Positions 1 to 12,900 of a stretch of 64,000 bases of DNA are shown piece after piece. The position numbers and the translations under genes were made by a program. The notes beneath the pieces were generated by a model. It saw only the letters and a program-made list of their open reading frames with translations. It searched no databases and was not told where the DNA came from. Every line of letters starts with the position of its first letter. Position 1 is the stretch's first letter. Origin of the DNA: Reticulascus tulasneorum (Eukaryota; Ascomycota; Sordariomycetes; Glomerellales; Reticulascaceae); the NCBI GenBank assembly GCA_001557505.1, contig LSAX01000005.1, positions 1,550,001 through 1,614,000 on the forward strand. The letters are read 5' to 3'.

Positions 1-685
1 TTGACTGGTGCATGCTTCTAATATACATACCAGATCAAGTAGGGGGAAAGCTGCTAAATCCTTCAAGTGGCTCTGTTTGAATGTCTTCCTTAGAGCTTAT
101 GACAAGCTATTGTATTGTGTACCGTGATGATTGTGCGTTCATCAAGCTCGGTGGTGCTCGGTGGTGACACAAGAAAGAACGAAACGAGGTGTTGTGTGAA
201 ATGGTTTCTGCTATTTGTATGGGCGTCTATGAAAGCACACAGAGGAAAGTGAGCCGAACTCTGAAAAATTGTTCAGAACAAGCACGCCTGCTGTCAAGAG
301 CGAACAATGAATCTCCCATTCTCTATGCGCCCCAGGCAAAACTTTGTGTCCTGCAAATGCATCCCTTTAACTCCAAAGCTCCACGAATAGACAAGACACT
401 ATCCCGCATGGCACGTCTTCTTCATGACATTCTCTCACCTCCAGCTACAGCATCCCAACCATAGGAACCGTGCGTGAGGATCGCCTCTGCAAACACACGA
501 CGCGGTGTAAGCGCGTAAAGCGCGTTCCATCTCCCACGATTCACGTCATGTGAGCGTCCACGTTGTCGGCCGCCATGGCTCGCCTCGGCTCGAATGCGTA
601 TAAACGTTGTCCCGTGCTCTAGTACATGAGTCTCGAGGCCTGATTCAGTTATGCAACCCCTTGCAACGGGGCATGCTTCGCTCGC
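1..685. other. Left-edge non-coding stretch
   Basis: No gene is recognisable here. It is the 3' flank of the minus-strand gene that ends at 686. The short frames are not codon-biased like the real genes of this window. The only structure I see is a perfect 10-bp tandem duplication at 146-165. Confidence 0.5.
146..165. repeat. 10-bp perfect tandem duplication
   Basis: The unit gctcggtggt occurs twice head to tail (146-155 and 156-165). It is short and may be of no functional importance. Confidence 0.7.
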
Positions 686-1747
686 TCAGCTGGTCTTGCA
701 GCCGGCATCACTCTTATCAGGTTCGGAGTTCTGCATGACCCGCTCCACACATAGAACACTAATCTTCGCCTCTCCGGCCTCCTTCCTGGCGTTGAGCATC
801 TTGTCCAGGGCAGCGCACCAAGCGAGCTTCTTCTCGGCATCCCAGTCCATGACTGAAAGTTCAACCTCGAGGGACTTCAGGGCCTTCATCTGCCTCAGTC
901 CCTGCTCGATCCATTCCGGCTCAGGCTCGGGCTGATGGAAGATGTCCATGGCGCGGCTCTCTGCATTGTGATTTAGCTCATCGAACCCGACGTTGGGCTC
1001 GAATATCCCACCTCCAATCAAGATCTTGAGGCGAAGCCCGCGCAGTCCTTCAGCCCAGAGGTTGCAGAGGGAGATCCATTCCCTGAGGCCCGGACCAGTG
1101 AAGTCTCGGCCAAGCATTTCGAGCCGCACATGCCGCATTGCCACCTTTTGCCATGGCTTTAGAGCTTTGGTGAATGCTCTCGCTGCCCACAAGCCGGAGG
1201 AGAACCAGTTGACGAAGACAAACTCGTTCTCGTGAAATGGTATGGTCTTGTTCTCTTCATAGATCTGCTTGTTTGCTATCAGGAATCGCGAAGGAATCCC
1301 CGCGAGGGGTCGATCAGCAGAGAGAAGCCGTGGGCGATCCCTTTCCGATGCCTCGTTCGCTTTGGATCCGGCCTCCTCATCCTGCTTTGACTCAATCGCT
1401 TTGAGAAAATATGCGCTATAAAAGGGGGTAGGATACCATGGCGCGAGTTGGGCGTGCTGGACTGGGTGCATCAAGTGAATCCAGCCGTATATTTGGAGGC
1501 GAATCTCGAGAGGTAGATTCAGAAGCGCCGACTCCGGAATCGAATTGGACTCCAGTGAAGTCGCGGCTACCTCCGTCGCGGTGGATGCAGTCTCCGCATC
1601 GGATGTCATCTCCGTGTCGGATCCCGAACTAGAGACATCGAGCTTTGGTGCCTCATGCAAGTGCTGTTCCGCCATGTACGATTCCCTCAGTGTAGTAACT
1701 GACATAGGGACTCCCCATGGAACTACGTTGCTGTCCATCAACCACAT
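686..1747 (-). CDS. Hypothetical F-box/2EXR-like protein
   Basis: Single-exon open frame of up to 353 residues. The N-terminal 65 residues are Ser/Thr-rich and low in complexity. Then comes LLNLPLEIRLQIY, the hydrophobic Leu-Pro-x-Glu-(Ile/Leu)-Arg helix that opens fungal F-box-like and 2EXR-type proteins, followed by SRFLIANKQIYEE, which resembles the second conserved block (LLxvnrqiyeEa). Such proteins are common, fast-evolving and mostly uncharacterised in filamentous fungi. A role as a ubiquitin-ligase substrate adaptor is family inference only. The start is uncertain: Met codons lie at 1747, 1738, 1705 and 1675. The 1675 start (MAEQHLHEAP) removes a short, poorly biased leader and is plausible. 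The next gene, on the same strand, lies about 1.9 kb upstream. Confidence 0.7.
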   Translation of the reverse strand: MWLMDSNVVPWGVPMSVTTLRESYMAEQHLHEAPKLDVSSSGSDTEMTSDAETASTATEVAATSLESNSIPESALLNLPLEIRLQIYGWIHLMHPVQHAQLAPWYPTPFYSAYFLKAIESKQDEEAGSKANEASERDRPRLLSADRPLAGIPSRFLIANKQIYEENKTIPFHENEFVFVNWFSSGLWAARAFTKALKPWQKVAMRHVRLEMLGRDFTGPGLREWISLCNLWAEGLRGLRLKILIGGGIFEPNVGFDELNHNAESRAMDIFHQPEPEPEWIEQGLRQMKALKSLEVELSVMDWDAEKKLAWCAALDKMLNARKEAGEAKISVLCVERVMQNSEPDKSDAGCKTS

Positions 1748-3671
1748 GATTCCCTCGGCACGCCCTAAGCAGCAAGTCCACTAGGAGAACAGAGGAGTTT
1801 TGTGTGCGTGCAGGCACTCGGAAACCAAGAGAGTTAGTCGACCGACTCGGGATGAAGGCTGGATATACAATTGGCAGCAAGCAAAACCAAAAGTCAAATG
1901 CACTGCATTTGAAGGGAACATAAGCATCAAAGAAAAACAGTCAACTCCGAGAAGGATTGCCCATAGCATATATCTGCCCAAAGGGCCAGCTCATCCCAGC
2001 CTTACCAGGCGACATGGTATGGCATCCCAGAGGAATGGCTCCGAGGGCCCTCCCAATCGGCAACTTTGCTAGCCAAATTGGCACGACTTCACCAGGTGGG
2101 ACATTTTGATTCGTGTAATTGCAGCTGGGTTGATAGGCTACCCACTGCGATCCGCGAATCCTTCAGCTTTTTTCGCTTCGGTGAGATTTAAGGCACGTCT
2201 TTCCCAGTTGGGTAATGACAACGACGAGACCAGAGAAGGGGACGAAAATAAGCTGACATGCTAATGCGTGAGGCACGGTTATAGGCACTTCGTCAGCCGC
2301 ACGTCATAAATTAGGTCGTTCTCCAAGCCTCAACCTGGTCGATGGGTCAGCAGGGCCGGCCGCCATTGGACACGTTGGCTGCACCGCCCCTGCGTCAACC
2401 CACGCAGATCTTATCGTTAGGAATGACAAACACGGACTTGGCCTCGACTTTCGTATACTGGTCCGTCCTGCTTGACCGACTTTAATTTTGTGGCGTTGTG
2501 AGCAAAGTTGGGCTTATACGCGGAAATCCGGCCGTGGGAGATGCCGCAGCGCCGTGTCGAAAGTGGGCTTTCCAACGTTCTCGCGCCGTAGCCAGATCAG
2601 TGTGAGGTGGGAGTATCTGAGGTGAGACAAGCGAGCAGACCGCCGCGTCGGACGGAACTGCGCTGCTCTGCTAGTCATCCGACTATCATTCGTCAACTGT
2701 ACGTTTCTCAAGTCTAGAATCAGTGCAACTGCAAGCTTTGGCAATCACCAGTGGCATGCGGATGGCCGGGTGTTTGCCACGGACTTCATTAGGATGGAAG
2801 ATCGAATAGACACCCAGGATTTTCCGAAAGAAGCAATTGTGCTCGAAATGGTCACCTGCGTACTCCTTTCTCCGAGGGCCCGAGGGTACGTCCGGACCTA
2901 CATGATGGCTGCCGACTCTGGCAACTGGCAAGCAGCATGAAAGATACCTTTGGGCCGAAAGCTAGTGACCCGCAACACCCGGGCTAGCTTGATCGTGAAG
3001 AGGCGGACCCGACTGGGCTCGGCCGCCTCCTCGCCGTATATACGACGAGAAAGGCGAGAGCATCTGGGTGGTTTTATCAAAGAGGGCAATGCGATGAGCT
3101 GTGAACGGTTGGTTTTGTGATTACTATCACCGCTGCGCCTGTGATGTTCGTGTGTCCCTTGAAGACATCTGGTGACCCGAACTTTGTGCGAAAACTTACA
3201 TATTTACTGCTCGCATATTTGCCACAAGTGTTGTGCAACTATCCGAATGCAATTGATGGTCTATCTTTCATTTGTCAATGAGATGAGCCTAGGTGGCACA
3301 TCCTATCATGCCATCGCTGAATAATGACACGCCAAAGCATCGAGATGTCGAGAGCAATAGCTAGCACATGATGACCTGCACTTCCATTCAGCGAAGATGC
3401 CTTACCGCCGAATCTGCTCTGGTTAGCCTATGCGCCGCTCATCATTCACCGCATATGGCTCCAGTTCCTGCCGGAACTCCGCGCACGCCTTGGTAACAAT
3501 GGCATCAAGGGCTCATGCTGTTACCAAAAGCATTCATTACAGACTCCACTGGAACACATCAACCTCAAAGCCTTTAACCCCGTAACCTGGGCAATATGCC
3601 TCGTCTCCTGAAAGCAAAAGCCGTAATCATTCCGCACCGGGTATCATTTCCACAAACTCCATCACCCATCC
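1748..3671. other. Non-coding stretch between F-box-like gene and MED8
   Basis: About 1.9 kb holding the promoter of the minus-strand gene at 686-1747 and the 3' flank of MED8. Frames on both strands are short, start and stop randomly and lack the C-ending codon bias of the real genes. No tRNA, repeat or transposon is recognised. Confidence 0.5.
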
Positions 3672-4483
3672 TCACTTCCGCCCCATCATTCCCCTCCCCT
3701 TCACCCCTTTCGACTTGCTCTCCAGATCCAGATTCTTCGGCATCTCAAAGTCTCCCCTGGCCGCAAACCAGAACAGCACTTCCGGCTCGGGCCCAACAAT
3801 CTTTTCCTTTCCCCCTCCCGTCTCCGGCAACCCATCCCCCATCTCCACATCCTCGTCCTCATCATCGTCCTCTTCATCTTCCTCACTCTCCTCCTCTAAA
3901 CCCCTCCTCAGCCCCGTCCTGACTCTCTCCAGCCCCCGGTCCCGTTCCTCCTGAGTGTACACATCACCGGCCTCCTCGAGCACATACCGCTGTGTGCGGT
4001 CAATGCACCACTCCCTGACCTCCTCCCAGACGCTTTCCAGCCTTGCCAGGCCATCTGGGTCATCATCACGCACCGAGGCTGTGATCTCCCGTCCCTGCTC
4101 CACCCATTCCTCCACGCCAGGCTCGAGTTTTTTGCGCAAGAGCTGCAGGAGAATATTCTCCTGGATCCGGCCGGGGAAGTTCGTCGACGGGTGGATGGCG
4201 ATGCGCTGAAAGAGCGACGCGTTATCATTGAGGATGTCGAGGAGTGATTGCAGATTCCGGAGGAGGATTTGATTCTGCGCTTGGAGAGAGGAGCTGGGCG
4301 CGTAAGTATTAGGAGTGCGTAGAGTAGATCTGAGGCAGGAAAGGCTTACGGTTGGGGTAGAGGATTGCTTTTCAGAATATCGGTTCGCAAGCTCTGGATG
4401 CTGTTGGAGAGCTGGAAAAGGCGTTGGCGTGTCTGCTCGATCGCTTTGAGCTCTTCCTGTGTGAGACCTAGTGATGATGCCAT
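3672..4483 (-). CDS. MED8: Mediator complex subunit 8
   Basis: Subunit of the head module of Mediator, which links transcription factors to RNA polymerase II in the nucleus. Two exons, 4350-4483 and 3672-4293, join across a 56-nt intron (GTAAGC...CCCAG) into 251 residues. The N-terminus MASSLGLTQEELKAIEQTRQ and the helix following the junction (QILLRNLQSLLDILND, then IAIHPSTNFPGRIQENILLQ) match the conserved core of filamentous-fungal MED8. LRKKLEPGVEEWVEQGRE follows it. The C-terminal third has a strongly acidic run of Glu/Asp (complement of about 3841-3900) that is typical of low-complexity tails in this family. Recognition rests on the N-terminal half and is strong. The gene lies tail-to-head behind the choline-sulfatase gene on the same strand, with no functional link. 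Confidence 0.93.
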
Positions 4484-5020
4484 CGTTGCATTGTTTAGAG
4501 CCGATGGCATACTAAAGGCTTCTGTTGCTTGGTGTCGAGGCTGCTAAAGCTATTGAGGACCAAACGATTCGAAGGAATGGAGGTTCGATGGCAAAAGTGT
4601 AGGTTGCATAGCGCTCGGCATGGGTGCAGCTGGGGAGCGAAATGGTGTGGTGGGGCAGATCCAGGTCCCCAAGTGCCACCGCCCCCACTGAGGATGTCTG
4701 GCTGATGGATCACCGAAAGAGTCGTGGCTTACAATAACTATATACGGTTAAGACACTCAAATGGACTAAATGAACGAGAAAAGTCTTCAAATGAACTTCT
4801 AGAAAATCCATGGTGTTACAGATATTATGCATGTATGTGAATGTCTAAAGCTAACCACATCATTCGTAATCGAACGCAAGGAAGAATCTATCTGGTATAT
4901 AGCTCGCTTTAAACTCCTGACCCGCCGTCGTTAAATTTGCCAATGGTAAAAACAAGCCCAGACTCCCGCTGATATCTCCCAATTTCCGGTGTAGCACTCT
5001 CATTCATAAGCAATTGTTCC
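4484..5020. other. Intergenic, MED8 promoter and sulfatase 3' flank
   Basis: 537 nt between two minus-strand genes. It is moderately AT-rich at 4730-4920. No RNA gene or repeat is seen. Confidence 0.5.
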
Positions 5021-6955
5021 TTACTGTCCATGAGAACCGGCCTGGTCTACAATCACCCGATCAACCTCTCGCCCATGCGCATCGACCGCCGGATACCGTG
5101 CTCGTCGCTCAAGGTCGTCAAGCGGAATATTGGATCGGATGTATCTGCAGCAAGTCAGCTTCAGGTTTTCACTGCGATCTTGTGGAATTGTGCGGTCTTA
5201 CTTCATAGTTCCGTCGTCGACCGGGTTGTAATCCCAACTTGTGAACTTGCCCTTCGTGAGGGCAGCCCACACCAGGCGCCTCTTTCGCTGAGAGTGCAGA
5301 ACCTTCTGAGTGATGTCGTCGAAATCCCACCTAGCCCTCGTTTCAGCCTCAAACTCCTCGAGTTTGGCCAGCGCTGCTTCGCCCTCGGGAGTTTGAAGGG
5401 CTGACTTCCCCAGCTTCTGTGCAAGATTGACCAACTCCAACGGGTCATTCTTTAGATTGAAGAGTTGAGTTCCGTCGGACGGGGAGGTTATGAATTTCCA
5501 CGGTCCCTGCCTGATCATCATGAGCGGGCTGACCGTGCCTTCGCCAGTGTATTCAGCGTAGACAGTGTCATGGCCCTTCTGACCCCGGAGATGAGGAAAC
5601 AAGGAGATGCCGTCCATTGGTAAACCGGGCGCTGGCTTTATGCCTACAAAATCACACATGGTCGGCAGAATGTCCAGAGTAGACACGTTCTCGGATACTC
5701 GATGAGGCTGGAACTCGTGAGGGTGGTACACGAAAAGTGGCACTCTCACGGAAGCCTCGAAGTAATTCATCTTGTACCTGCCAGCTTGTCAGTCCCGATA
5801 TGGCTCTCACATTCTCGAAGTGCACTCACCATAATCCACGTTCACCCAGCATGTCGCCATGATCTCCGCTGAAGACAATAATGGTATTGTCGTCAAGGCG
5901 GCACTGCTTTAGAACGCTGAGGAGGCGTCCTACACAGTCGTCTACATAGCTCACTGCACCGTAGTAGGCTCTTCGTGCCCTTTTGACCTGGTCGTCGCTG
6001 AAGTCCTGATCCCACAGATCGCAGACTTTCAGCAAGCGCTTGCTGTGAGGATCCTGATCTTCCTGGGGGATCTTGACTTTGGGCAAGTCAACATCAACGC
6101 CTTCGTACATGTCCCAGTACTTCTCCTCAATGGTGTACGGGTCATGCGGATGAGTGAGAGAGACCTAGAAATGGGAGGCAGCGAGTCAGCAATGTTGGGA
6201 GGATTACAGATCTGGGCCGAATTTCATCATTGGCGGTTGCCAGACCAAACGGCTCACGGCAATATTTCATTTTTACTCACCGTCAGACAAAATGGACGAG
6301 CATCGGGACCTTCGCGCACATGGTCGTAGAGATACTGAGTAGATCTGTACATGACCTCCTCGTCGTAATCTAGCTGATTGCTCCGCACGCATGGTCCGGC
6401 CTGCAGAATGGAGCTGGCATTATGGTACCATTCCAAGCGCGTCTCGGGCTCATCCCAGTTCACGACCCAGCCAAAGTCGCCGGGGTAGATGTCGCTGGTG
6501 AGCCTCGTCTCATAGCCATGCAACTGGTCCCCTACAAAGTGCATCTTGCCGGCCAGAACAGTGTGGTAGTTTTTCAGCCGCAGGTAGTGGGCATAAGTAG
6601 GGATGTCACTTGAGATCTGAGTGGCATTGTCAAAAGCCCCAATCTGCATGGGCAGGAGGCCCGTGATCATGCTCATGCGCGACGGGGCGCAGAGGGGAGA
6701 AGGAGAATACGCAGAGTCAAACTGGACCGACTTGGCTGCGAGGGCATCCAGGTGCGGCGTCTTAATTTGTGAATCTGGATTGTACATCTTGAGGAAGGGG
6801 GCAGCCAGCTGGTCTGCCATGATGTACAGAATGTTAGGCGGCTTCACCGCAGGACCGTTGACGCCGTTTGCCATCTTCTCTGGTCGCGTGGCCGACACCA
6901 GAGGCGATGGCGGGAGAGAATTGAGATCGGGAGCCATTGCGTCCAAAAGCACCAA
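5021..6955 (-). CDS. Choline-sulfatase (type I sulfatase)
   Basis: Hydrolyses choline-O-sulfate to choline and sulfate, a sulfur- and osmolyte-scavenging reaction in fungi. Four exons, 6281-6955, 5830-6164, 5202-5777 and 5021-5144, give 569 residues. Residues 41-49 (NILYIMADQ) supply a metal-binding Asp (D48). Residues 88-93 (LCAPSR) hold the C-x-P-S-R sulfatase signature, in which C89 would be converted to formylglycine. GKMHFVGDQLHGYETRL carries the Lys/His active-site segment, and VFSGDHGDMLGERGLWY the second metal site. The last exon (YIRSNIPLDDLERRARYP) is the C-terminal choline-sulfatase signature, which makes this call firmer than generic sulfatase. There is no signal peptide, so it is probably cytosolic. 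A second Met at 6937 (MAPDLNS) is an alternative start. In Neurospora the enzyme is controlled by CYS3; I found no clear CYS3 palindrome by eye. Confidence 0.92.
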
Positions 6956-9900
6956 CCACGAACGGGGCGTGGAGGGACGAGGGATTGAGACTGGGCGGCA
7001 GACGATAACAATGGAGACGCGATCAGATGATCCGTCGTGAAGCTAAGGAAACAGGATAGGCCTCGAGATAAGGAGTAAAGAAAAGGAACAGTTTGGGCAA
7101 GGTGTACCCAGATTCGAGCAGAGAGGATCAGACCAGGAAAAAAATGTTGTGGGCGACTCTTACCCTTTAAAGGAACTTGGCTGGTCGATAGGAACCCGAC
7201 GGGAAGGGAAGCCCACGATTCCCGAGCGCCCCTGGGAGATGAATAAGAGGGGAGAGGGCAAATGAGCTACGTACGTTCGTAGTTGCATACCTACTAGTAC
7301 CTTAGATACGAGCCAGGAAACATCTTCATATATTCGGATAAAGGAATAAGCCACTACTCTTTAGCCTCGAGCTACTCATCTCATGTGTTTCTGTATTCCT
7401 ACAAGCGCTGGTGCCCACCCACAACCAGCCTAGGTGGTTGTTTCTACCTTGGAAACAAGAAAGTGGATCAAAGGGAATGGCGAATATGGCGCGTTCGTCT
7501 CCGCCAATTGCGAAATCGCTATGGCCTTTATCTCGATATGAAGCGATAGAAAGATAAACCTAGCCGGCGGGGGGAGGGAAACCAAGGAAAACAAGAGGGA
7601 TTCCACCCCCGGACCGGCCAGAACCCCCAATAAGGGAACCTCTCGTGTGCAGCCCAGAAGCGCCCGTCGAGCTCGAAATCTTGCGGAGCGGTGAAGCTGG
7701 CTAGAACTTCTCGATAAGGCATGGCTCTCCTCCGATATGCATTTCAGAAGGGAGGGACATTTCGGTTATTTTCGCTAGCACGGACCCCTGAATTGCTGCT
7801 TGCTTCGGAGCGAAACGATGCGTCAGTGGCCCATATCTGACCTGTTAATGCATAAGCCTCCCCCCTCCCATGGTTTCCCGCTAGCCTCCGCTGCGATAGT
7901 TTGTACGATGGCAGCGTGGGAAAATAAAGCCACCTGTTTATCTGTTGGGAGATCGAATCTCTGGGCATCTCCCCCAACATCGAATGAGCGTGATCTCCCC
8001 TCCACCCTCTTGGTGAGAGCTAGTCGGGGGGAGAACATGCAAGGAACGAGGCGAAGGTACGGGGTACACCACTTCTATTACTACCTACCCAGTAAATAGT
8101 CTAGACCTCGGGTCTCCATGGACATTGTTCCGAGCAGTCCGTCTACCCTTGCTGCCGAATATATGACAGATCCGATAAGCAATTGGCCAAGTCTGGGGAT
8201 GGGGATTGACATGTCGTGATCGCCCCATCAACTCCAAACACAATCATTCTTCCCGTAGGCATTGCACAATGCGGGGCAGCTCTAGTCAGCCACTCGTCAC
8301 GCCATCTTGCTATACAACCTAAGGAACCACAAAAGGGGATCTCTTTACTCGTCATCGTGTACTATGTAGCACCGGTTCTCCGCATCACGTCACTTCCCCC
8401 CCGTATGGCTTCATTCCACGATCGGCCCGCGGCCGACCGCTGCATGTCCTAGAGGTGTGGTTGTGTGCCAACGTTCGATACATATGAAGCGCCCGCCCCA
8501 TGCATTCGAGGATTCAGGCAGTTTACGTGGCCTGCAACCCGCATTGCCATGGATTGGGGAGACGTGTATTCTCGGCTGCTAAGGTCGGTCCAGCTCATGC
8601 CTGCGCCGGGACATGCGGAGTGTGCTTTCAGATCGCTAGATCCCCGAGCATGGACCGCTATCGAACATGATTCGCTGCTTATGGATACTTGTATTAGTCG
8701 CAACCTCTTACCTTAATCTCACCTCGGTCTACTGGACCTGTGAGAAGGAGTCAGCCTGCCGCCCCAGACAACCTCGTGTTGAAGATCACGAAGACGTGCT
8801 TCAGTCGGTGAAGATCAGAGACACCTGCCCTCATTCGTGATGTGTCATAAGGTAGCTTGTCATCGTATCATCATGTAGATATTTCCTGATGCTGGTTCAA
8901 GTGGTGTACTGTCTCAGGGAATATGCCAATGTCGCGTCAGCAACGGGCAAAGACTGAGAACCCCTTCAAGTGAATATTGATGCCTGCTGACCGAATCTCT
9001 ATCCTGCAAACTGCATAATTCTTCGCGTGCTAGCGGATCTGCCATGTCGGCTGCGGCTCGGAGCATATTGATTGGGCGCTTTCAATAGACTCCAAAACAG
9101 GCCACTACTCTCCCCCTCATCGACGAACTCTCAGGCATGCGGAACCGGGGGACTTATGAGACATATGAGCTAATACTGAAGGCCAGCAGATCATGCCTAT
9201 CCTTGGCTTTGCGGAGCCGCATGCAGTCTCTGACTTGGTTGGAGACCTCGTCGTGTGACCGCAGCCAACAGCTAACATCTCCGAATCTCGAGGCTGTCAC
9301 TGCCACTCATAAGATACCGTTTTTTATTCCCTTTTTAGATGTCGAGTAGCGAATTATCAGAATACCTTATACAAGAAATCAATTTGTAAACTTAATAAGA
9401 ACCATACTGTGCCACCGGCAACTCGACATACTCTGACTTGCTCAATGGCTCCCTAAACCACGCGACGGCACGGATGTCCAGTCATGCATCCGGACCAGCT
9501 TTACTTAACAAACAAGTCACAATGAGATGAGCCAACGATCATGAACTCCAAGTTCGAATCCTAAGACTGGGAGGCTTAATGTTCGAAAATTATCTAGTAT
9601 CTAGGCATATGCAATCCCTGCTTCCGCCTCTCCAACTCCCACTTCGCCCCTGTCATGCCCCAAATTTCCCTACACGGATGGACACGATGCCTCAATGGCT
9701 GTTCCTAACGAAGGTGCATAATGCTCATTCCTCACACGTATACTCCGACAAAAACAATAGCTACCACCTGTTCAAATCATCCTTTTGTCCCTTCGTTCCG
9801 TAAGAAACTGTCGATGCAACCTCTCAAACCGTCCACCGGATGCAGCCTGAGAAAAAAAGAGTTGTCAAAAGCCAAAACAAACACCGCCCATCTTGCCAGA

Positions 9901-9969
9901 ACAGTCCATCATCCATCAAGCCATATCTCATGCGAGCCCATAAAGGCAATGATTTCCGTTGCCGGGTTT
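6956..9969. other. 3-kb non-coding stretch upstream of sulfatase
   Basis: This holds the sulfatase promoter and the 3' flank of the rng2 gene. Frames on both strands are below 100 codons, overlap in several phases and show no codon bias or family match. A tRNA-like TTCGAAT at about 9553 has no matching arms. Nothing else is recognised. Confidence 0.5.
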
Positions 9970-12900
9970 TTACTGCGTGCGGTAGAACTTCTTGTAGACG
10001 AGATGTAGCAGCAGATTGACGTTGAGCTTCAGGTTCCCCTCAAACAGATTCATGAATTGGTGGGCCTCGAACTGAGCCTGCAGGAGATCCTCGATCGGCA
10101 CCGAGGCGCTGGCGCCGGGAATTTGGATATGGCCTCTGGAGCCTTCGATTGCGAATACGCCCACCTCGTCGCACGAAACGGTAAGGTTGATCTTCTCCCA
10201 GTCTCGCTCGCTCACGCCGTTCCACGACACGAGCACGCCTTTCTCAGCAAGTACGCGTGCACTGTACTTGAAACTCCCAAACTTGGGGACCCGCCCACTC
10301 CGCTCAAGCTCTCGCTGATGGTTGTACTGCTTGGTAAATGGGAGAAGGAACCGTTTCTTTCTGTAGATGACACGATGAAGTTAGCGAAAGCTGCCAAATA
10401 ATTGATGGTGCTTTATTGTTGAAAGGATGGAGCTAAACTTACCCTTTCTTGTTTTGCAGTGTTGCCATGGCTGACTCAATGTAGTCATCATAGCTCTTCC
10501 GTTGTTGCTCCAGATATTTTGCTTTCTCATGAAGATTGCCAAGAGTTAATCGAACGCCCTCCAGCTCGCGTTGGCGTTGAACGCGCCTTCGGCTCTTGGT
10601 ACGAATATCCAGCGCAATAGCATTGAGAACGTCCTGGTAAAAATTTTGCTTGGAAATTCGGCCCATGTGCTCTAGTCTCATGACGTTTTCGAGTGCCGTT
10701 CGTTTCAATTCGTAATACGACATTCGAGTAACGTCAATCATGTTGGCGTCCGAATAAGCACCCCTCGTGCTGCTGGCGGCCGAGAATTCCTCTCGCAGTA
10801 GTGCCTTCCACTTATGCTCGTCTTCCTGCGATATTGGCTTGACAAGGATCTCCAGGAGGTTTGCTCCTTGCTGTACTCGGATGATATATAGAACGCATCG
10901 CTTGGTCTCCATGAAGAGAGCCTTCACCTCAGCCTCTGGATCGTCGACGTCGTGAAGCTTTGGTGTTAGGAACATCTGTATGTCGGAAGAACCGGCGGCA
11001 ATCATCTCATTCTCATTGTTCTTGGCGCTCCCGAGATCCTGCATAATTTCTCGGAGCGCGTCATCTCGACTGAGGCATATGAAAGGCAGCTCGGCTGCCA
11101 CAAGGTTATGAATGGCAAATATGTCAGTCATCTTGATATAGAGTGTCGGCTTGTTCTTGGCATATAGGTCGTTGTACTCATCAATATCGAAAGTGCTCTC
11201 TGCATCCGGGACAGATATGAGGGTATTCGTGATGTGGGCCAATCGCTCGAGTGAGTCACCCAAGAAGGCGTTGAGCGGTTGTAGATAGATATTTTCTCCA
11301 CCAAACGGCCTTCCAGACGCGATCTGCCCCAGTACTTTCGCAACCTCACCAAGGTTACGTTTCTGGAGAGGACTTAACTGTTTCTCGATAACGCCGACGT
11401 TTTCCGGGGCAGTCAGTGCTGGTTGGAGGTAGAAGCGCCATAGCCAGTTCGCCACCATTTGCAGCAAGTTTTGCTGAGGCTCCCGTTTGAAGTGCTGGCC
11501 GAGAGCTTCGTACATTTGCCTGCATACGAATCGGAGACCGTACGGCATCTTTGGAAGAAGGTCCTCCAAAGCCAGCAGGTACTGGTCACAGATTTCTCGA
11601 AGGTCCCGAAGATGGTCAATAAAGAGATCTCGAGTCTCTCGATCTTTGATGGCGACTTCTCGAGGAACATCGAGTGGTCGATGGCTCGCTCGGCCGGAGC
11701 GTAGTTCCTCGTTGTTGATTGCGGATCGGTAGATTTGCAACGGGTCGCTCTCAAGATCCAGTGCCGGGTCTTCGATAATGTTGTCTCGGATGAGCGGCCC
11801 AAGGAGATCTCGGAGGTACTTCCGATCTCGCGGTGATCGTGTGTAGTTTGCCATCAGCTTGGACCAGAAGAAGCTCCCGCGAAGGTACTCTTGCATGTTC
11901 TTGCTGCTTTCGACTTCTTCCCGAATGGATCTTCCAATGAGCTTCAAAAGGTAGTATTCCTCTCTGCGCTTTTGTGCGTACCCGAAGAGCCCCATCATTA
12001 GGAGCTCAATGCGTTTGCATTCTTTCTCGGCCGTGCCTTGCTCTCGTATCCTCTTGAAGAGACGCGCAAGGTATTGAGGCTGAGTTTGCAGGTTGAAGAA
12101 GAGCTGCTGATAAGACTCTAGCTTCTTTCTTGAACTCTTGTTCAATGCCTTCAAGTCGAAATGATTGGCCGAGGAGATTGAGGAGTTTGCGAGCAGTCCG
12201 ATCGAATGACCGCCGAAATTGTTTTGATGCCGGACCACTTCGTCCAGTGTGATCTTGTTTTTGACTAGGAGGGCGATCTTAATGTCTAGTTGATCGATGT
12301 ACTGCTCCGACATCTCGTTCTGCCGTACTTGTTGCACCACAGTCTTCCTCATCCGTTCAAATTCCACTTCCTCGTTGAAATCAAAGTCGCTATCGTTGAG
12401 AAGGTGGACGAAGTTCTTGACAGCATTGACAGGAGGATTCTTGCCAGTGGTAAGACTCTTATAAGCTTCTCCTTGAATCTTGGCGCGGATGAAGCTCTGG
12501 ATCTTCACAACCTTCTGCATGTTTTCGTTGAAGAACCGCTTTTTCTCTGCAAACTGCACGCGAACCATGAAGGCCTTGGCAGCGGCCTGCACTGCAATGA
12601 TCGACTCCTCTTCATCCTCAAGCTCCGCCATCAAGACGCCAATCTCTCCTCTCAGCAGCATTGCGCGTCCTAATGATTGGACTGAGATGATCTCTTGGGT
12701 GTGAGACTTCAATTCCTCGAGGAAGCTTGCATGTTCCTGCCGGTAGAGGTAGCCTCGGATACGGCCTTGTAGACTGGCGATCTTAGGTGTTTGGCTGGCT
12801 AGAACCTCCAGGTCGGAGGCGATTCGCTGCCGTTCTAGCATACCTCGGGATAGAGCTTGGAGATCCGTGATGGCTTCTTCATCGTCGCCGAGCGCATCGA

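Noticed and set aside
3596..4209. Overlapping plus-strand frames (up to 108 codons) opposite MED8
   Set aside because: They are antisense to a clearly conserved gene and their Ser/Pro runs merely mirror its acidic tail.
9540..9580. tRNA-like TTCGAAT box
   Set aside because: The flanking bases do not pair as a T-arm, and no acceptor or anticodon arm can be drawn.
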